A model generated the notes under the pieces. The model was not told the DNA's origin. It did not search any database and saw nothing but the letters and a program-made list of their open reading frames with translations. The translations under genes were made by a program, and so were the position numbers. From the NCBI GenBank assembly GCA_905221605.1, contig CAJNDS010002071.1:460001-524000 (forward strand): 64,000 nucleotides of DNA. The letters are read 5' to 3'. This document shows, in pieces, positions 1-10,756 of the stretch (position 1 is the stretch's first letter; each line of letters begins with the position of its first letter). Source of the DNA: Symbiodinium natans. Its lineage: Eukaryota > Sar > Dinophyceae > Suessiales > Symbiodiniaceae.

Positions 1-28
1 TAGGGCTTCGGGTTTAGGGTTTAGGGTA

Positions 29-122
29 GGATCTTCCCCCTCATACTAACAGTCCTTAATACGGATTATAAAAGGGGTACTATAATCCCTACTAAAGACT
101 GTTAGTATAAGGGCGAGCATCC
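29..122. mobile_element. MITE-like palindromic element, family B
   Basis: About 94 bp with imperfect terminal inverted repeats: the left end carries CATACTAACAGTCC and the right end GACTGTTAGTATAAGGG. The outer ends (GGATCTTCCCCC and GGGCGAGCATCC) also pair. Related copies lie at 15286-15340, 27654-27723, 30048-30143 and 63140-63194, so this is a dispersed family. No coding capacity. Confidence 0.75.
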
Positions 123-429
123 AAAGGTAGACGAGTCTTATATCCATGAGGACCGCAACAAGGATCGTCACATTGGCTCAAATATCTTCGAGTCTAGATG
201 CTAGCAGTGCGGGAATTGATTGGGTAGTACCTTAAACAAACCAACTTTTTTGTGGGTTACCTAAGCATCCTACAAGGGGCTTTATAAGTAGAGCCTACAA
301 TGAGGTAGGTTTTGGGGTTCTTAAAGTAGAGTTTAGTGATGGTGGTTTCGCTTGCGGATGCACGTGAAGCTACCCTCCAAGTCCCAAAATCCTTAATCCC
401 TCAAATGCCCCCAACCTGTAGGTCTTAAG

Positions 430-520
430 CCCTGAACCCTGAACGCCAAACCCTAAACCCTAAACCCTAAACCCTAAACCCTAAACCCTAAACCCTAAAC
501 CCTAAACCCTAAACCCTAAA
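430..520. repeat. Telomere-type array, CCCTAAA orientation
   Basis: Near-perfect tandem CCCTAAA heptamers. This is the plant/algal telomere unit at an internal position. Non-repeat sequence follows on both sides, so it is not a chromosome end. Confidence 0.95.
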
Positions 521-707
521 CCCCTACAGCCTCAGTTCGCTGCCAGACCAGGCTACGAGGCTGCCGCGTTGGCGAGACTGCGCAGGGTGGGGAGCCCAAG
601 AAGTTGAGCCTTCCCAAACATTTAGGGGGTTTAGGGTTTACGTGGGGTTCAGGGTTTAGGGTTTAGGGTTCAGGGTTTAGGGTTTAGGGTTTAGGATCAA
701 GGGACTA

Positions 708-1104
708 AAGGAGGGACCCTTATAAGGGACCTTAGGGGGTATTGGGGGTTATTTGGGGGCTTGCTTAGGTATATGGGGACTATATATAAGATATATGTAG
801 GGGGTAGACAGGGGAATACCTCTAAGACCAGGCAAAACTATTTTCTGACTATTATCCAGATCCTAAAAAATGGACTATTAGTCATGATCAAAGAGACTAT
901 GTTGATGAATCTAGTCTGTTTAAATAGACTAGAAAATACTCTCTGTGAACAGTCTATTTTTCGAAACTAACACTAAACTAGCTCTAGGCAAGCGGAGAAT
1001 AGTTTTTGAATAATCTCAAAACAAGAATAAGATAATAGTCAGGAAATAGACTAACCTGGTCTTAGAGGTAAGGTTCAGGGTCCCTTCTAGGGTCCCTCCT
1101 TTTG
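708..1104. mobile_element. Outer inverted-repeat element interrupted by a second element
   Basis: The left arm near 708-722 (AAAGGAGGGACCCT) pairs with the right arm near 1089-1104 (AGGGTCCCTCCTTTTG). The arms are separated by the independent inverted-repeat element at 817-1070, so this reads as an older palindromic element invaded by a newer one. No gene inside; the short open frame at 761-970 is AT-rich and not gene-like. Confidence 0.5.
817..1070. mobile_element. Nested AT-rich MITE with about 40 bp TIRs
   Basis: The left end (TACCTCTAAGACCAGG, then a CTGACTATTATC block) is the inverse of the right end (GATAATAGTCAG ... CCTGGTCTTAGAGGTA). The interior is AT-rich, unlike the GC-rich surroundings. 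The ends are consistent with TA target duplication, as in Tc1/mariner-derived MITEs, but that assignment is inference. About 254 bp, non-coding. Confidence 0.7.
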
Positions 1105-1206
1105 CCCCCCTTAAACGGAATTAGACGGGGGAGTCTGATGAAGCGTTTTAGGGTTTAGGGTCTAGGGTTTAGGGTTTAGGGCTGAAGCCCGATAGTTTTG
1201 TATTTT

Positions 1207-1207
<1 letters not shown>

Positions 1208-1238
<31 letters not shown>

Positions 1239-1250
1239 GGGGCGGGGGGG

Positions 1251-1284
<34 letters not shown>

Positions 1285-1459
1285 GGGGGGGGGGGCTTTG
1301 GGGGGGGGGGGGGGGGGGCTTTGGGGGGGGGGGTTGGGGGGGGGGTTGGGGGGGGGGTGGGGGGGGGGTTGGGGGGGGGGTTGGGGGGGGGGGTGGGGGG
1401 GGGGGGTTGGGGGGGGGGGTTGCGGGGGGGGTTGGGGGGGGGGGGTTGGGGGGGGGTTA
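1208..1459 (+). repeat. T-run followed by about 240 bp G-rich tract
   Basis: Ten T residues run into 25 G residues. The rest of the stretch is almost only G, broken by TT, CTTT, C or T every 8-20 bases. All six frames are low complexity (poly-Gly on +, poly-Pro on -), so the open frames here are not genes. Strong G-quadruplex potential, and a likely place for assembly length errors. Confidence 0.9.
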
Positions 1460-2350
1460 TAAACTCTCGAGTTGGCTACTTTGAGGTTATAGAGTTCTGT
1501 GGGAACTATAGCATACAAGGTGTTGAAAAATAGATGAACATGGGTCCCCATGCCCTGAAAAAATAACGCCTAAACTCAGACCCTAAACCCGCACGCCGTA
1601 AACCCTAAAAACTTAAGCTCCAACTGTTAGGGTTTGGGGTTTGGGGTTTAGGGTTTAGGGCCCTAAACACCCATAACTTGGGACTTCAGGGTCCTTATAG
1701 GATATTGGGGATCACTGCCAGGTAGTGGCCTGGTCTGAGCAGCTCCCCGATCAGGCACCGCATTTTGCCGCAGAGCTTTCCGCGTACGCCCCTTGCGTGG
1801 GCCTACCGAAGGGCCAGTGAGGGTGTAGGGTTTATAGGGCCTGAACCTAAACCCTCAGCCCTCTACCCTATACCCTACACCCCAATTTCTCTTCTTGTAA
1901 AGGCCACCCCTCAAAAGCTGAAGCGCATTAAGCTTGTAAGTGCCCTAAGATCCCCCAAAGTCCCCACGATCTTGGAGTTTAGGGTTTAGGGTGTAGGGCC
2001 TGAAGCGAAACCGAACGGCAAGGACTTCAGGTAACCAATACCCTCGAACCTCGCAGAATTGAAGCCGAAGTCCCGCACCCCAAATCCCCAAAACCCCGAA
2101 CCTTCAACCCCAAACCCCAAACCTAAACCCTCAACCTTGTAACACCTTTAGACCGAAGGTTAAACTCAAATTTACGAGCCGCTACAGGCCCAAGCAAACC
2201 AAAACCCTGAACCCCCAAAACCCCAAACCCGGAAGCCCTAGACCACCCACCTTCGACCCTAAACCCCAAACCCTAAGCCCCAGACCCCAAAGCCTAAATC
2301 CCGAAACCCTGTCTAAACCCTAAAGGTTAAAGCGACCCGAAACCCTCGAC
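1460..2350. other. Repeat-rich spacer without recognisable gene
   Basis: Degenerate CCCTAAA/CCCGAAA-type words and short unique stretches. The small open frame at 1765-1989 ends in telomere-like sequence and has no recognisable domain. Nothing else supported. Confidence 0.6.
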
Positions 2351-2525
2351 CCTAAACCCCAAACGCTAAACCCTAAACCCTAAACCCTAAACCCTAAACC
2401 CTAAACCCTAAACCCTAAACCCTAAACCCTAAAATAACCCTAAGCCCTAAGCCCTAAACCCTAAACCCTAAACCCTAAACCCTAAACCCTAAACCCTAAA
2501 CCCTAAACCCTAAACCCTAAACCCT
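2351..2525. repeat. Telomere-type array, CCCTAAA orientation
   Basis: Two near-perfect CCCTAAA blocks joined by a few variant units (AAATAACCC, AAGCCC). They face the TTTAGGG blocks that follow at 2604 and 2913, so orientation switches within 100 bp. Confidence 0.95.
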
Positions 2526-2603
2526 TGGAGCCTCGAAGGCCTCCACGCTTCAGGATGTCGCAGCAGCCAAAGCATCCATAGGTGCCTTTTGGGGGGGGGG
2601 GGG

Positions 2604-2772
2604 GTTGGGTTTAGGGTTTTAGGGTTTTAGGGTTTAGGGTTTAGGGTTTAGGGTTTAGGGTCTAGGGTTTAGGGTTTAGGGTGTAGGGTTTAGGGTTTAG
2701 GGTTTAGGGTTTGGGGTTTGGGGTTTGGGGTTTGGGGTTTGGGGTTTGGGGTTTGGGGTTTGGGGTTTGGGG
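2604..2772. repeat. TTTAGGG array grading into homogeneous TTTGGGG array
   Basis: TTTAGGG heptamers change abruptly near 2708 to a run of TTTGGGG units. The local homogenisation of a variant unit indicates expansion after the array formed. A similar TTTGGGG block lies at 48558-48630. Confidence 0.9.
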
Positions 2773-2912
2773 TTTGGGCATCTTAGTGCAGGAAAGATGA
2801 AATAGAGACAGTTTGTGGGCTCAGAGTGTTTTTTGGAGGAGCGGCTGCCAGGTTGCCAGGTGGGCGTTCACGGCTCAGACTTGTGCAGGGTACGCCTCCC
2901 CTTCTGAACTGT

Positions 2913-3000
2913 AAGGGTTTAGGGTTTAGGGTTTAGGGTTTAGGGTTTAGGGTTTAGGGTTTAGGGTTTAGGGTTTAGGGTTTAGGGTTTAGGGTTTAGG
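2913..3000. repeat. Telomere-type array, TTTAGGG orientation
   Basis: About twelve perfect TTTAGGG units immediately upstream of the conserved 5' flank of the first C69 gene. The corresponding positions before copies 2 and 3 (6490-6540, 10466-10520) hold shorter arrays with TTTAGGC variants. Confidence 0.95.
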
Positions 3001-3252
3001 GAGCCCCCAAGTGACAAGAGGGCCATGAAGAAGGCCATGCATGAAGTCCCCAACCCCCTCTTCCACCAGGCAAGCGTAGCATTTTTTGGCTGAAGGCCGG
3101 AGCAACTTGCGATCGTCCGACGAAAGCACCCCTCACACATCCTCACACCGACTTCCACGGTTCATTCCACTTTCCACTGCATGTTCAGTGCCACGCTCAT
3201 TATAGGGGATCTTCTTTTCTTGACACAGCTCTAGCCTGCTTTTTGATCCGCC
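3001..3252 (+). promoter_or_regulatory. Conserved 5' flank of C69 copy 1
   Basis: The stretch starting GAGCCCCCAAGTGACAAGA and ending at the ATG is repeated before copies 2 (6540-6773) and 3 (10522-10756), so it belongs to the duplicated unit and probably holds promoter and 5' UTR. A conserved AG (TTCAG before TGCCACGCTC) could receive a spliced leader, as dinoflagellate mRNAs are trans-spliced. That use is inference. Confidence 0.45.
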
Positions 3253-5527
3253 ATGTCGCGCATGATTTTCGGGAAGCCGGCACGAAGCAGCATCTTGCTC
3301 AGCAGCTTGCTGTGGTCTTTTGGGGAGGCCTGCACCATCATTGCCGTCGGCAAGGATGCAAGCGCCACCGGCTATCCCATGGTCTCTCACAGTGACGACA
3401 GTGGCCCAAGCACCACGGACGTGCGCCTTGTGCGGGTGCCGAGGAAGCAGTGGCCAAAAGGCTCCGTGCGGAAGCTCTACGAGTGGCGCATCCCCTACCC
3501 GCGCCTCGTGAGTTCTCACATGGCGCCCGCGTACCATCCGCTGGAGGGTCAGGAGGAGTTCGAAGTCATTGGCGAGATCCCGCAGGTGGAAGAAACATGG
3601 GGCTACTGGGACACGGAATATGGCATGCAGAACGAGTGGGGCCTCTCCATCGGCGAGAGCACGGCCATGGCCATGACGGTAGGCTGGGCGGCGGCCAAGG
3701 ACAAGCCCTGGGGCAAGAACCGCGTGGGCATCGAAGACCTTACGAAGTTGGCCATGGAGCGCTGCAAGACAGCCAGGTGCGCGGTGCAGATGATGGGCGA
3801 CATCGCCGTGGAGCAGGGGTTCTACAGCGCTGACTCGGGGAGTCCCGAGGCACCAGCTTATGGAGGTAGCTCGGAGGCCCTCGTCCTCGTAGACGCGGAT
3901 CCAGGGGAGATGTGGGTCTTCAACGTGCTCACGGGCAAGCAGAATGCCTCGGCCATCTGGGCTGCGCAGCGCCTACCCAGCGACCATGTGGCGGCGGTGG
4001 GAAATTCCTTCACCATCCGCAGCCTGGACCTGAACGATCCGGAGAACAACCTCTTCAGCCCAAAGGTGACGGAGCTGGCGGAGGAGATGGGGTGGTGGAG
4101 CCCGCAAGAAGCAAAGTTCGAGGGCGACTTCGACTTCTTCGGTGCCTATGGCTACCAGCCCTACGAGTATAACACGGCCGCAGGACAGTTGCAGTTCACC
4201 AAGAACCTGAACAGCTTCTATAGCGGCCGCCGCATGTGGCGTGTCTTTAGCCTGCTCAGCCCAGAGGAGGGGGGCAAGTTGGACCCTGAGCTTGGAAACC
4301 TGCCCAAGACCAAGAACCCCTACCCGCCCTCGGTGAGGGCTCCCAAGCATTCGGTGACGCGCCGCATGGTCATGGACGCGCTGCGGGACCACTACGAGGG
4401 CACCCCCTACGACCTCACCAAAGGCATGGCGGCAGGTCCCCACGGGACGCCCAACCGCGGACCCGTCCACGGCCTGGCAGGTCAGTGGGAGCGTGCCATC
4501 TCCATGTACCGCACCAGCTACTCCTACGTCCTGGAACCTCGCCCCCATCGCCGCAGCCTCACCTGGTTCGGCTACGATGCAGCGCACGGCACCGTGTGGC
4601 TGCCCTTCTACGGAGCCTCAGAAATCCCAGCACCGGAGATGTACAGCGCCCACGGCCTGAACATGTCCACCTTCAACACCCAGGCAGCTTGGTGGGCCTT
4701 CAACCTCATCAACCAGTACTCTGACCTGAACTTCCAGCTCATCAACGCGGAGGTTCGGGCTCGGGCGTTGGAGATGGATCACGAGGCAACCGCAGCCCTG
4801 GAGGAGTGGCTTGCTTCGCCAATAACTTTGTGAACCTTAAGCTTTGGGTTTTTCTTATTTAGTAGGAATATTAAAGCTTAACCTTCTTTGTAGTCCTTGG
4901 TTTTTGGGAGAAGCAAGGTGGGAAGCTTCGTGCCCGGAGGGTGAGCTATGTGAGTTGGCCAAGCGCGCCAACGCCTTCGCCGTGCAGAAGGTGCAGCAGT
5001 GGTGGCAGCTGGCTTGGCAGCTCATTGCGAAGTACGGCCGCTTGGTGACCACCTACAACGAATCCGACAAGGGGGTGGATGCAGAAGGCCAGAAGTATCC
5101 CCTCTGGTGGCTGAGAAGCCCAGACGTTGGCTTCACCTTGTGGACACCCGCCGGGCCCTTCCATGGCCTTCCCTATGGGAGTCATGAGAGCACGGGCCTG
5201 GATGCCCAGTGGCCCATGGATCTGGACACCCAATGGATCTCATGCCTTTGCATTTTGATGCTTTTTGCAATCACCTACGTCTCGGGCCTGCAACATGGCC
5301 GCCGCATGGAGTGCAAGGTCAGCCATGGGAATCTTCACCGATCCTCTGGATCCTCTCTACCGTTTTCTGAGGGCTTCGACTTGAGGCGATTCTCCGGAAT
5401 GTGTCAGCCCTATGGTCTGTGGTCTGTCCTGATGAATCTGTGCGCTGCCCCCCCATGCTGGGATCCTGAGGATCCTACGCCAGCACCAGAAACTGCGCAG
5501 ACACCGATGCTCAGCCGCTGGCGTTGA
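3253..5527 (+). CDS. Peptidase family C69 (dipeptidase-like), tandem copy 1
   Basis: Predicted as exons 3253-4805 and 4918-5527, giving 720 residues. A short hydrophobic leader is followed by Cys27 in ACTIIAVGKDAS, the exposed N-terminal nucleophile expected of this Ntn-hydrolase family, which cleaves dipeptides and other small amides. The family core fills exon 1 (VSHSDDSG, NEWGLSIGEST, VGNSFTIRSLDL). Exon 2 continues the helical region (QQWWQLAWQLIAKYGRLVTTYNE), then has one hydrophobic segment (WISCLCILMLFAITYV) and a short polar tail. This suggests a secretory or surface enzyme held by a C-terminal membrane anchor. Without intron removal translation would stop at 4833. The ATG is chosen because it is conserved in all three copies. 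Copy 1 has two extra leader residues (AR). The last 60 or so residues differ from copy 3, so the true 3' end is uncertain. Confidence 0.85.
4810..4917 (+). mobile_element. Introner-type intron in C69 copy 1
   Basis: 108 bp with perfect 8 bp TIRs (CTTGCTTC / GAAGCAAG) flanked by a GTGG direct repeat (4806-4809 and 4918-4921). The GT of the left GTGG is the donor and the final AG of the element is the acceptor. Splicing joins GAGGA to GTGGGAA and restores Glu-Glu-Trp-Glu in frame. The interior has a smaller inverted repeat (TTAAGCTTT / AAAGCTTAA). Confidence 0.8.
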
Positions 5528-6539
5528 CACCGCATCCAATCCAGCGTTAGGTCTTCCTGGCGCTGGTGTTGATTTGTCAACTTTCGGCACAAATGCGTGA
5601 TCCTAGAGGAGACAGTTTGGGGGGCAGAGGGTCTTGGCAACGAACAGCGTTGACGTCCCAGGACAAGTTACATGTTTTCTGGTCTGTTGTGGCGCATGCC
5701 TTCGAGAAACGAGTGGCCGTATATGCACCCTGCAACACAGATTTTCAGAGAAGAAAGGATCCTATTTTCTTGTTGGGCAAAGATTGCTCAAGGCATTATG
5801 TGTCTAATTAGGGGGCAGGGCTAGGGCCCGAGCCTCTAGCGCCGAGAAGTTGGCGTTGTGCAGATTTTGGGTGTCATCACCTCTGTTTTGGGCCTACAGT
5901 ATGGCCGCCCCATGGAGTGCAAGGACACCCATGAAAAATAATATTTCCGCTGAGCCATAGGGAGCAGGGCTAGGGCCCGAGTCTCTAGCGCCGCAAGCGA
6001 GAAAGTGTTGTGGTGCGAGGCATCCAGGAAGAAAACAGAAGCAGATGCCCAACTCCCCCCGTCCACATCCCTATTCAGGGTAGGCTTGAACAGAATTTGT
6101 AATTTTGTTACCCTTAATTCCCTATGCAATCCTTGTAAAACCAGGGCCCCCAAACCCACCCAGCAGCAAACTGGAGTATGGGCAATAGCAGAGGGAAGTT
6201 TCCCTGTTCCGAGCGTAAACCCCGGTGGCCGCCGAGAGCCCTGCACCCTCAGCCTTTAAACCTACCAGCCACTCGCGAAGTGTCGCGAAGCTCATACAAG
6301 TGTTGATGGTGTAAGTTTAGGTTTAGGTCTGGGGCGTTCACAGCTTGTCGGCTTTGGGGTTTGAGGTTCAGGGCCTTTAGGTTTTGATGCTTTAGGTTTT
6401 TTCGTGTGTGTGATTTGGGGCTTTGAGGATGTCCTAGAGGGGTGTCCGGATTTTAGTGGTTCAGGGCTTCACCTCGCCTCCGGAACTGTAAGGTTTAGGG
6501 TTTAGGGTTTAGGCTTTAGGCTTTAGGCTTTAGGGTTTA
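5528..6539 (+). other. 3' flank of C69 copy 1 with second tail segment
   Basis: Contains a diverged second copy of the membrane-tail coding segment (about 5850-5970, reading ILGVITSVLGLQYGRPMECK then a stop) followed by the conserved GCAGGGCTAGGGCCCGAG motif, which occurs twice (5815, 5966). It may be an alternative last exon or a relic. From 6300 to 6540 lies a spacer (GGGGCGTTCACAGC and short TTTAGGG/TTTAGGC units) shared with the other repeat units. Confidence 0.5.
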
Positions 6540-6773
6540 GGGAGCCCCCAAGTGACAAGAAGGCCATGAAGAAGGCCACGCATGAGGTCTCCCACACCCT
6601 CTTCCACCAGGCAAGTGTAGCGTTTTTGGCTGAAGGCTGGAGCTACTTGCGATCGCCCGACGAAAGCACCTCTCACGCCGACTTTCATGTCTCATTCCCT
6701 TGAAGGTTCAGTGCCACGCTCATTAGGGGATCTTCTTTTCTTGACACGGCTCTGGTCTGCTTTTTGATCCGCC
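6540..6773 (+). promoter_or_regulatory. Conserved 5' flank of C69 copy 2
   Basis: Nearly the same sequence as 3001-3252, with small deletions. The candidate leader acceptor TTCAG before TGCCACGCTC is kept, while the CACAG near the ATG of copy 1 is CACGG here. Confidence 0.45.
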
Positions 6774-9024
6774 ATGTCGCGCATGATTTTCGGGAAGCCG
6801 AGCAGCATCCTGCTCAGCAGCTTGCTGTGGTCTTTTGGGGAGGCCTGCACCATCATTGCCGTTGGCAAGGATGCAAGCGCCACCGGCTATCCCATGGTCT
6901 CTCACAGTGACGACAGTGGCCCAAGCACCACGGACGTGCGCCTTGTGCGGGTGCCGAGGAAGCAGTGGCCAAAAGGCTCCGTGCGGAAGCTCTACGAGTG
7001 GCGCATCCCCTACCCGCGCCTCGTGAGTTCTCACATGGCGCCGGCGTACCATCCGCTGGAGGGGCAGGAGGAGTTCGAAGTCATTGGCGAGATCCCGCAG
7101 GTGGAAGAAACATGGGGCTACTGGGACACGGAATATGGCATGCAGAACGAGTGGGGCCTCTCCATCGGCGAGAGCACGGCCACGGCCATGACGGTAGGCT
7201 GGGCGGCGGCCAAGGACAAGCCCTGGGGCAAGAACCGCGTGGGCATCGAAGACCTTACGAAGTTGGCCATGGAGCGCTGCAAGACAGCCAGGTGCGCGGT
7301 GCAGATGATGGGCGACATCGCCGTGGAGCAGGGGTTCTACAGCGCTGACTCGGGGAGTCCCGAGGCACCAGCTTATGGAGGTAGCTCGGAGGCCCTCGTC
7401 CTCGTAGACGCGGATCCAGGGGAGATGTGGGTCTTCAACGTGCTCACGGGCAAGCAGAATGCCTCGGCCATCTGGGCTGCGCAGCGCCTACCCAGCGACC
7501 ATGTGGCGGCGGTGGGAAATTCCTTCACCATCCGCAGCCTGGACCTGAACGATCCGGAGAACAACCTCTTCAGCCCAAAGGTGACGGAGCTGGCGGAGGA
7601 GATGGGGTGGTGGAGCCCGAAAGAAGCAAAGTTCGAGGGCGATTTCGACTTCTTCGGTGCCTATGGCTACCAGCCCTACGAGTATAACACGGCCGCAGGA
7701 CAGTTGCAGTTCACCAAGAACCTGAACAGCTTCTATAGCGGCCGCCGCATGTGGCGTGTCTTTAGCCTGCTCAGCCCAGAGGAGGGGGGCAAGTTGGACC
7801 CTGAGCTCGGAAACCTGCCCAAGACCAAGAACCCCTACCCGCCCTCGGTGAGGGCTCCCAAGCATTCGGTGACGCGCCGCATGGTCATGGACACGCTGCG
7901 GGACCACTACGAGGGCACCCCCTACGACCTCACCAAAGGCATGGCGGCAGGTCCCCACGGCACGCCCAACCGCGGACCCGTCCACGGCCTGGCAGGTCAG
8001 TGGGAACGTGCCATCTCCATGTACCGCACCAGCTACTCCTACGTCCTGGAACCTCGCCCCCATCGCCGCAGCCTCACCTGGTTCGGCTACGATGCAGCAC
8101 ACGGCACCGTGTGGCTGCCGTTCTACGGAGCCTCAGAAATCCCAGCACCGGAGATGTACAGCGCCCACGGCCTGAACATGTCCACCTTCAACACCCAGGC
8201 AGCTTGGTGGGCCTTCAACCTCATCAACCAGTACTCTGACCTGAACTTCCAGCTCATCAACGCGGAGGTTCGGGCTCGGGCGTTGGAGATGGATCACGAG
8301 GCAACCGCAGCCCTGGAGGAGTGGCTTGCTTCGCCAATAACTTTGTGAACCTTAAGCTTTGGGTTTTTCTTATTTAGTAGGAATTTTAAAGCTTAACCTT
8401 CTTTGTAGTCCTTGGTTTTTGGGAGAAGCAAGGTGGGAAGCTTCGTGCCCGGAGGGTGAGTTATGTGAGTTGGCCGAGCGCGCCAACGCCTTCGCCGTGC
8501 AGAAGGTGCAGCAGTGGTGGCAGCTGGCTTGGCAGCTCATTGCCAAGTACGGCCGCTTGGTGACCACCTACAACGAATCCGACAAGGGGGTGGATGCAGA
8601 AGGCCAGAAGTATCCCCTCTGGTGGCTGAGAAGCCCAGACGTTGGCTTCACCTTGTGGACACCCACCGGGCCCTTCCATGGCCTTCCCTATGGGAGTCAT
8701 GAGAGCACGGGCCTGGATGCCCAATGGCCCATGGATCTGGACACCCAATGGATCTCATGCCTTTGCATTTTGATGCTTTTTGCAATCACCTACGTCTTGG
8801 GCCTGCAACACGGCCGCCGCATGGAGTGCAAGGTCAGATCCTCTGGATCCTCTCTACCGTTTTCTGAGGGCTTCGACTTGAGGCGATTCTCCGGAATGTG
8901 TCAGCCCTATGGTCTGTGGTCTGTCCTGATGAATCTGTGCGCTGCACCCCCATGCTGGGATCCCGAGGATCCTACGGCAGCACCAGAAACTGCGCAGACA
9001 CCGATGCTCAGCCGCTGGCGTTGA
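6774..9024 (+). CDS. Peptidase family C69 (dipeptidase-like), tandem copy 2
   Basis: Exons 6774-8320 and 8433-9024 give 712 residues. Almost identical to copy 1 in exon 1, with Cys25 as the putative nucleophile after a leader two residues shorter. Visible substitutions include Ala for Met in the STATAMTVG stretch and Lys for Gln in SPKEAKF. Exon 2 has the same hydrophobic segment, then lacks 18 bp present in copy 1 (after GGTCAG near 8837) yet stays open to the same LSRWR ending. That near-neutral, in-frame change suggests this tail is or was translated in copies 1 and 2. The ATG lies 3521 bp after that of copy 1. Confidence 0.85.
8325..8432 (+). mobile_element. Introner-type intron in C69 copy 2
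   Basis: Almost identical to the copy 1 intron: same CTTGCTTC / GAAGCAAG ends, same GTGG duplication (8321-8324, 8433-8436). It was inherited by gene duplication rather than inserted anew. Confidence 0.8.
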
Positions 9025-9036
9025 CAACTGAAACTG

Positions 9037-9240
9037 TTTAGGGTTTATAGGGTTTATAGGGTTTAGAGGGTTTATAGGGTTTATAGGGTTTATAGGGTTT
9101 ATAGGGTTTATAGGGTTTATAGGGTTTATAGGGTTCATAGGGTTCATAGGGTTCATAGGGTTTATAGGGTTTGTAGGGTTTATAGGGTTTATAGGGTTCA
9201 TAGGGTTTATAGGGTTTGTAGGGTTTATAGGGTTTAGGGT
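9037..9240. repeat. Array of 9-mers TTTATAGGG / TTCATAGGG
   Basis: About twenty tandem 9 bp units, mainly TTTATAGGG with TTCATAGGG and TTTGTAGGG variants, in place of sequence found after copy 1. It looks like a telomere heptamer with two bases added and then amplified. A relic of the same 9-mer in the other orientation (CCCTATGAA) lies at 45735-45800. The minus-strand frame with repeated Asn-Pro-Ile is a by-product. Confidence 0.9.
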
Positions 9241-10521
9241 TAGGGTTTAGGGTTTAGGGAATGAAGCTAGAGAGAGTTGGCAAGTTTGCATCCAATCCAG
9301 CGATTGGTCTTCCTGGCGCTGGTGTTGATTTGTCAACTTTCGGCCCTAAACCCTAAACCCCAAAACCTAAACCCTTAATGCTTGATCCTAGAGGAGAGAC
9401 AAGTGTTTGTCAACGCCAGTTTGTGGGGCAACGAACAGCGTTGACGTCTCAGGACAAGTTACATGTTTTCTGGTCTGTTGTGGCGCATGCCTTCGAGAAA
9501 TGAGTGGCCGTATATGCACCCTGCAGCACAGATTTCAGAGAAAAAAGGATCCTATTTCTTGTTGGGCAAAGATTGCTCAAGGAATTATGTGTCTATAATT
9601 AGGGGGCAGGGCTAGGGCCCGAGCCTCTAGCGCCGAGAAATTGGCGTTGTGCAGATTTTGGGTGTCATCACCTCTGTTTTGGGCCTACAGTATGGCCACC
9701 GCATGGAGTGCAAGGACACCCATGGGAACTATGTTTCCGCTGAGCCATAGGGGCAGGGCTAGGGCCCGAGTCTCTAGCGCCGCAAGCGAGAAAGTGTTGT
9801 GGTGCGAGGCATCCAGGAAGAAAACAGAAGCAGGTGCCCAATTCCCCCCGTCCACACCCCTATTCAGGGGTAGACTTGAACATAATCTTTAATTCTTATT
9901 ACCCTTAATCCCTATACAATCCTTATAAAACCAGGGCCCTCAAACCTGCCCAGCATCAAACTAGAGTATGGGCAATGGCAGAGGGAGGTTCCCCTGTTCC
10001 TAGCGTAAGCCCCGGTGCCAAGAATGCCAGAGGGTTTAGGGTTTAGGGTTTAGGGTTTAGGGTTTAGGGTTTAGGGTTTAGGGTTTAGGGTTTAGGGTTT
10101 AGGGTTTAGGGTTTAGGGCTTGCTTGCTTTCGATTTGCCATGTCGCGCATGAGGGAAACAGATGGCGATCTCCTTTCGATGTTTCTGCTCTTCTCCCTCC
10201 CTTTCCCGAGAGCCCTGCGCCCTCAGCCTTTAAACCCATCAGCCACTTACTAAGTGTCGCGAAGCTCATACAAGTGTTGATGGTGTAAGTTTAGGGTTTA
10301 GGTCTGGGGCGTTCACAGCTTGTCGGCTTTGGGGCTTGAGGTTCAGGGCCTTTAGGTTTTGATGCATTAGGTTGGTCGTGTGTGATTTAGGGCTCTTTGT
10401 GGATGTCCTAGAGGGGTGTCCGGATTTTAGTGGTTCAGGGCTTCACCTCGCCTCCGCAATTGTAAGGTTTAGGGTTTAGGATTTAGGGTTTAGGCTTTAG
10501 GCTTTAGGCTTTAGGGTTTGG
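9241..10521 (+). other. 3' flank of C69 copy 2 and unit spacer
   Basis: Matches the copy 1 flank, including the diverged second tail segment (about 9640-9750). It contains an extra TTTAGGG array at 10031-10118 and a fragment near 10137-10200 resembling the ATGTCGCGCATG gene start and the 13140-13230 sequence. This accounts for the longer unit (3983 bp ATG to ATG). No additional gene seen. Confidence 0.55.
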
Positions 10522-10756
10522 GGAGCCCCCAAGTGACAAGAAGGCCATGAAGAAGGCCACGCATGAGGTCTCCCACACCCTCTTCCACCAGGCAAGTGTA
10601 GCATTTTTGGCTGAAGGCTGGAGCTACTTGCGATCGCCCGACGAAAGCACCTCTCACGCCGACTTCCATGTCTCATTCCCTTGAAGGTTCAGTGCCACGC
10701 TCATTATAGGGGATCTTCTTTTCTTGACACGGCTCTGGTCTGCTTTTTGATCCGCC
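10522..10756 (+). promoter_or_regulatory. Conserved 5' flank of C69 copy 3
   Basis: Same block as before copies 1 and 2, closest to copy 2 (shared CACGG and shared small deletions). Probable promoter and 5' UTR of the unit. Confidence 0.45.

Noticed and set aside
1-60. True chromosome end at the window start
   Set aside because: Only a few telomere units occur there and unique sequence follows. Longer arrays in both orientations are spread throughout, so they are interstitial.
1162-1551. Open frames with poly-Pro (-) or poly-Gly (+)
   Set aside because: They are produced by the G-rich tract; no non-repetitive protein sequence or domain is present.
3973-4587. 204-residue minus-strand frame, repeated at 7488 and 11471
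   Set aside because: Antisense shadow of C69 exon 1 caused by high GC third positions; the sense frame has family motifs, this one has none.
8854-9201. Minus-strand frame with repeated Asn-Pro-Ile
   Set aside because: It is the translation of the TTTATAGGG array plus the antisense of a C69 exon.
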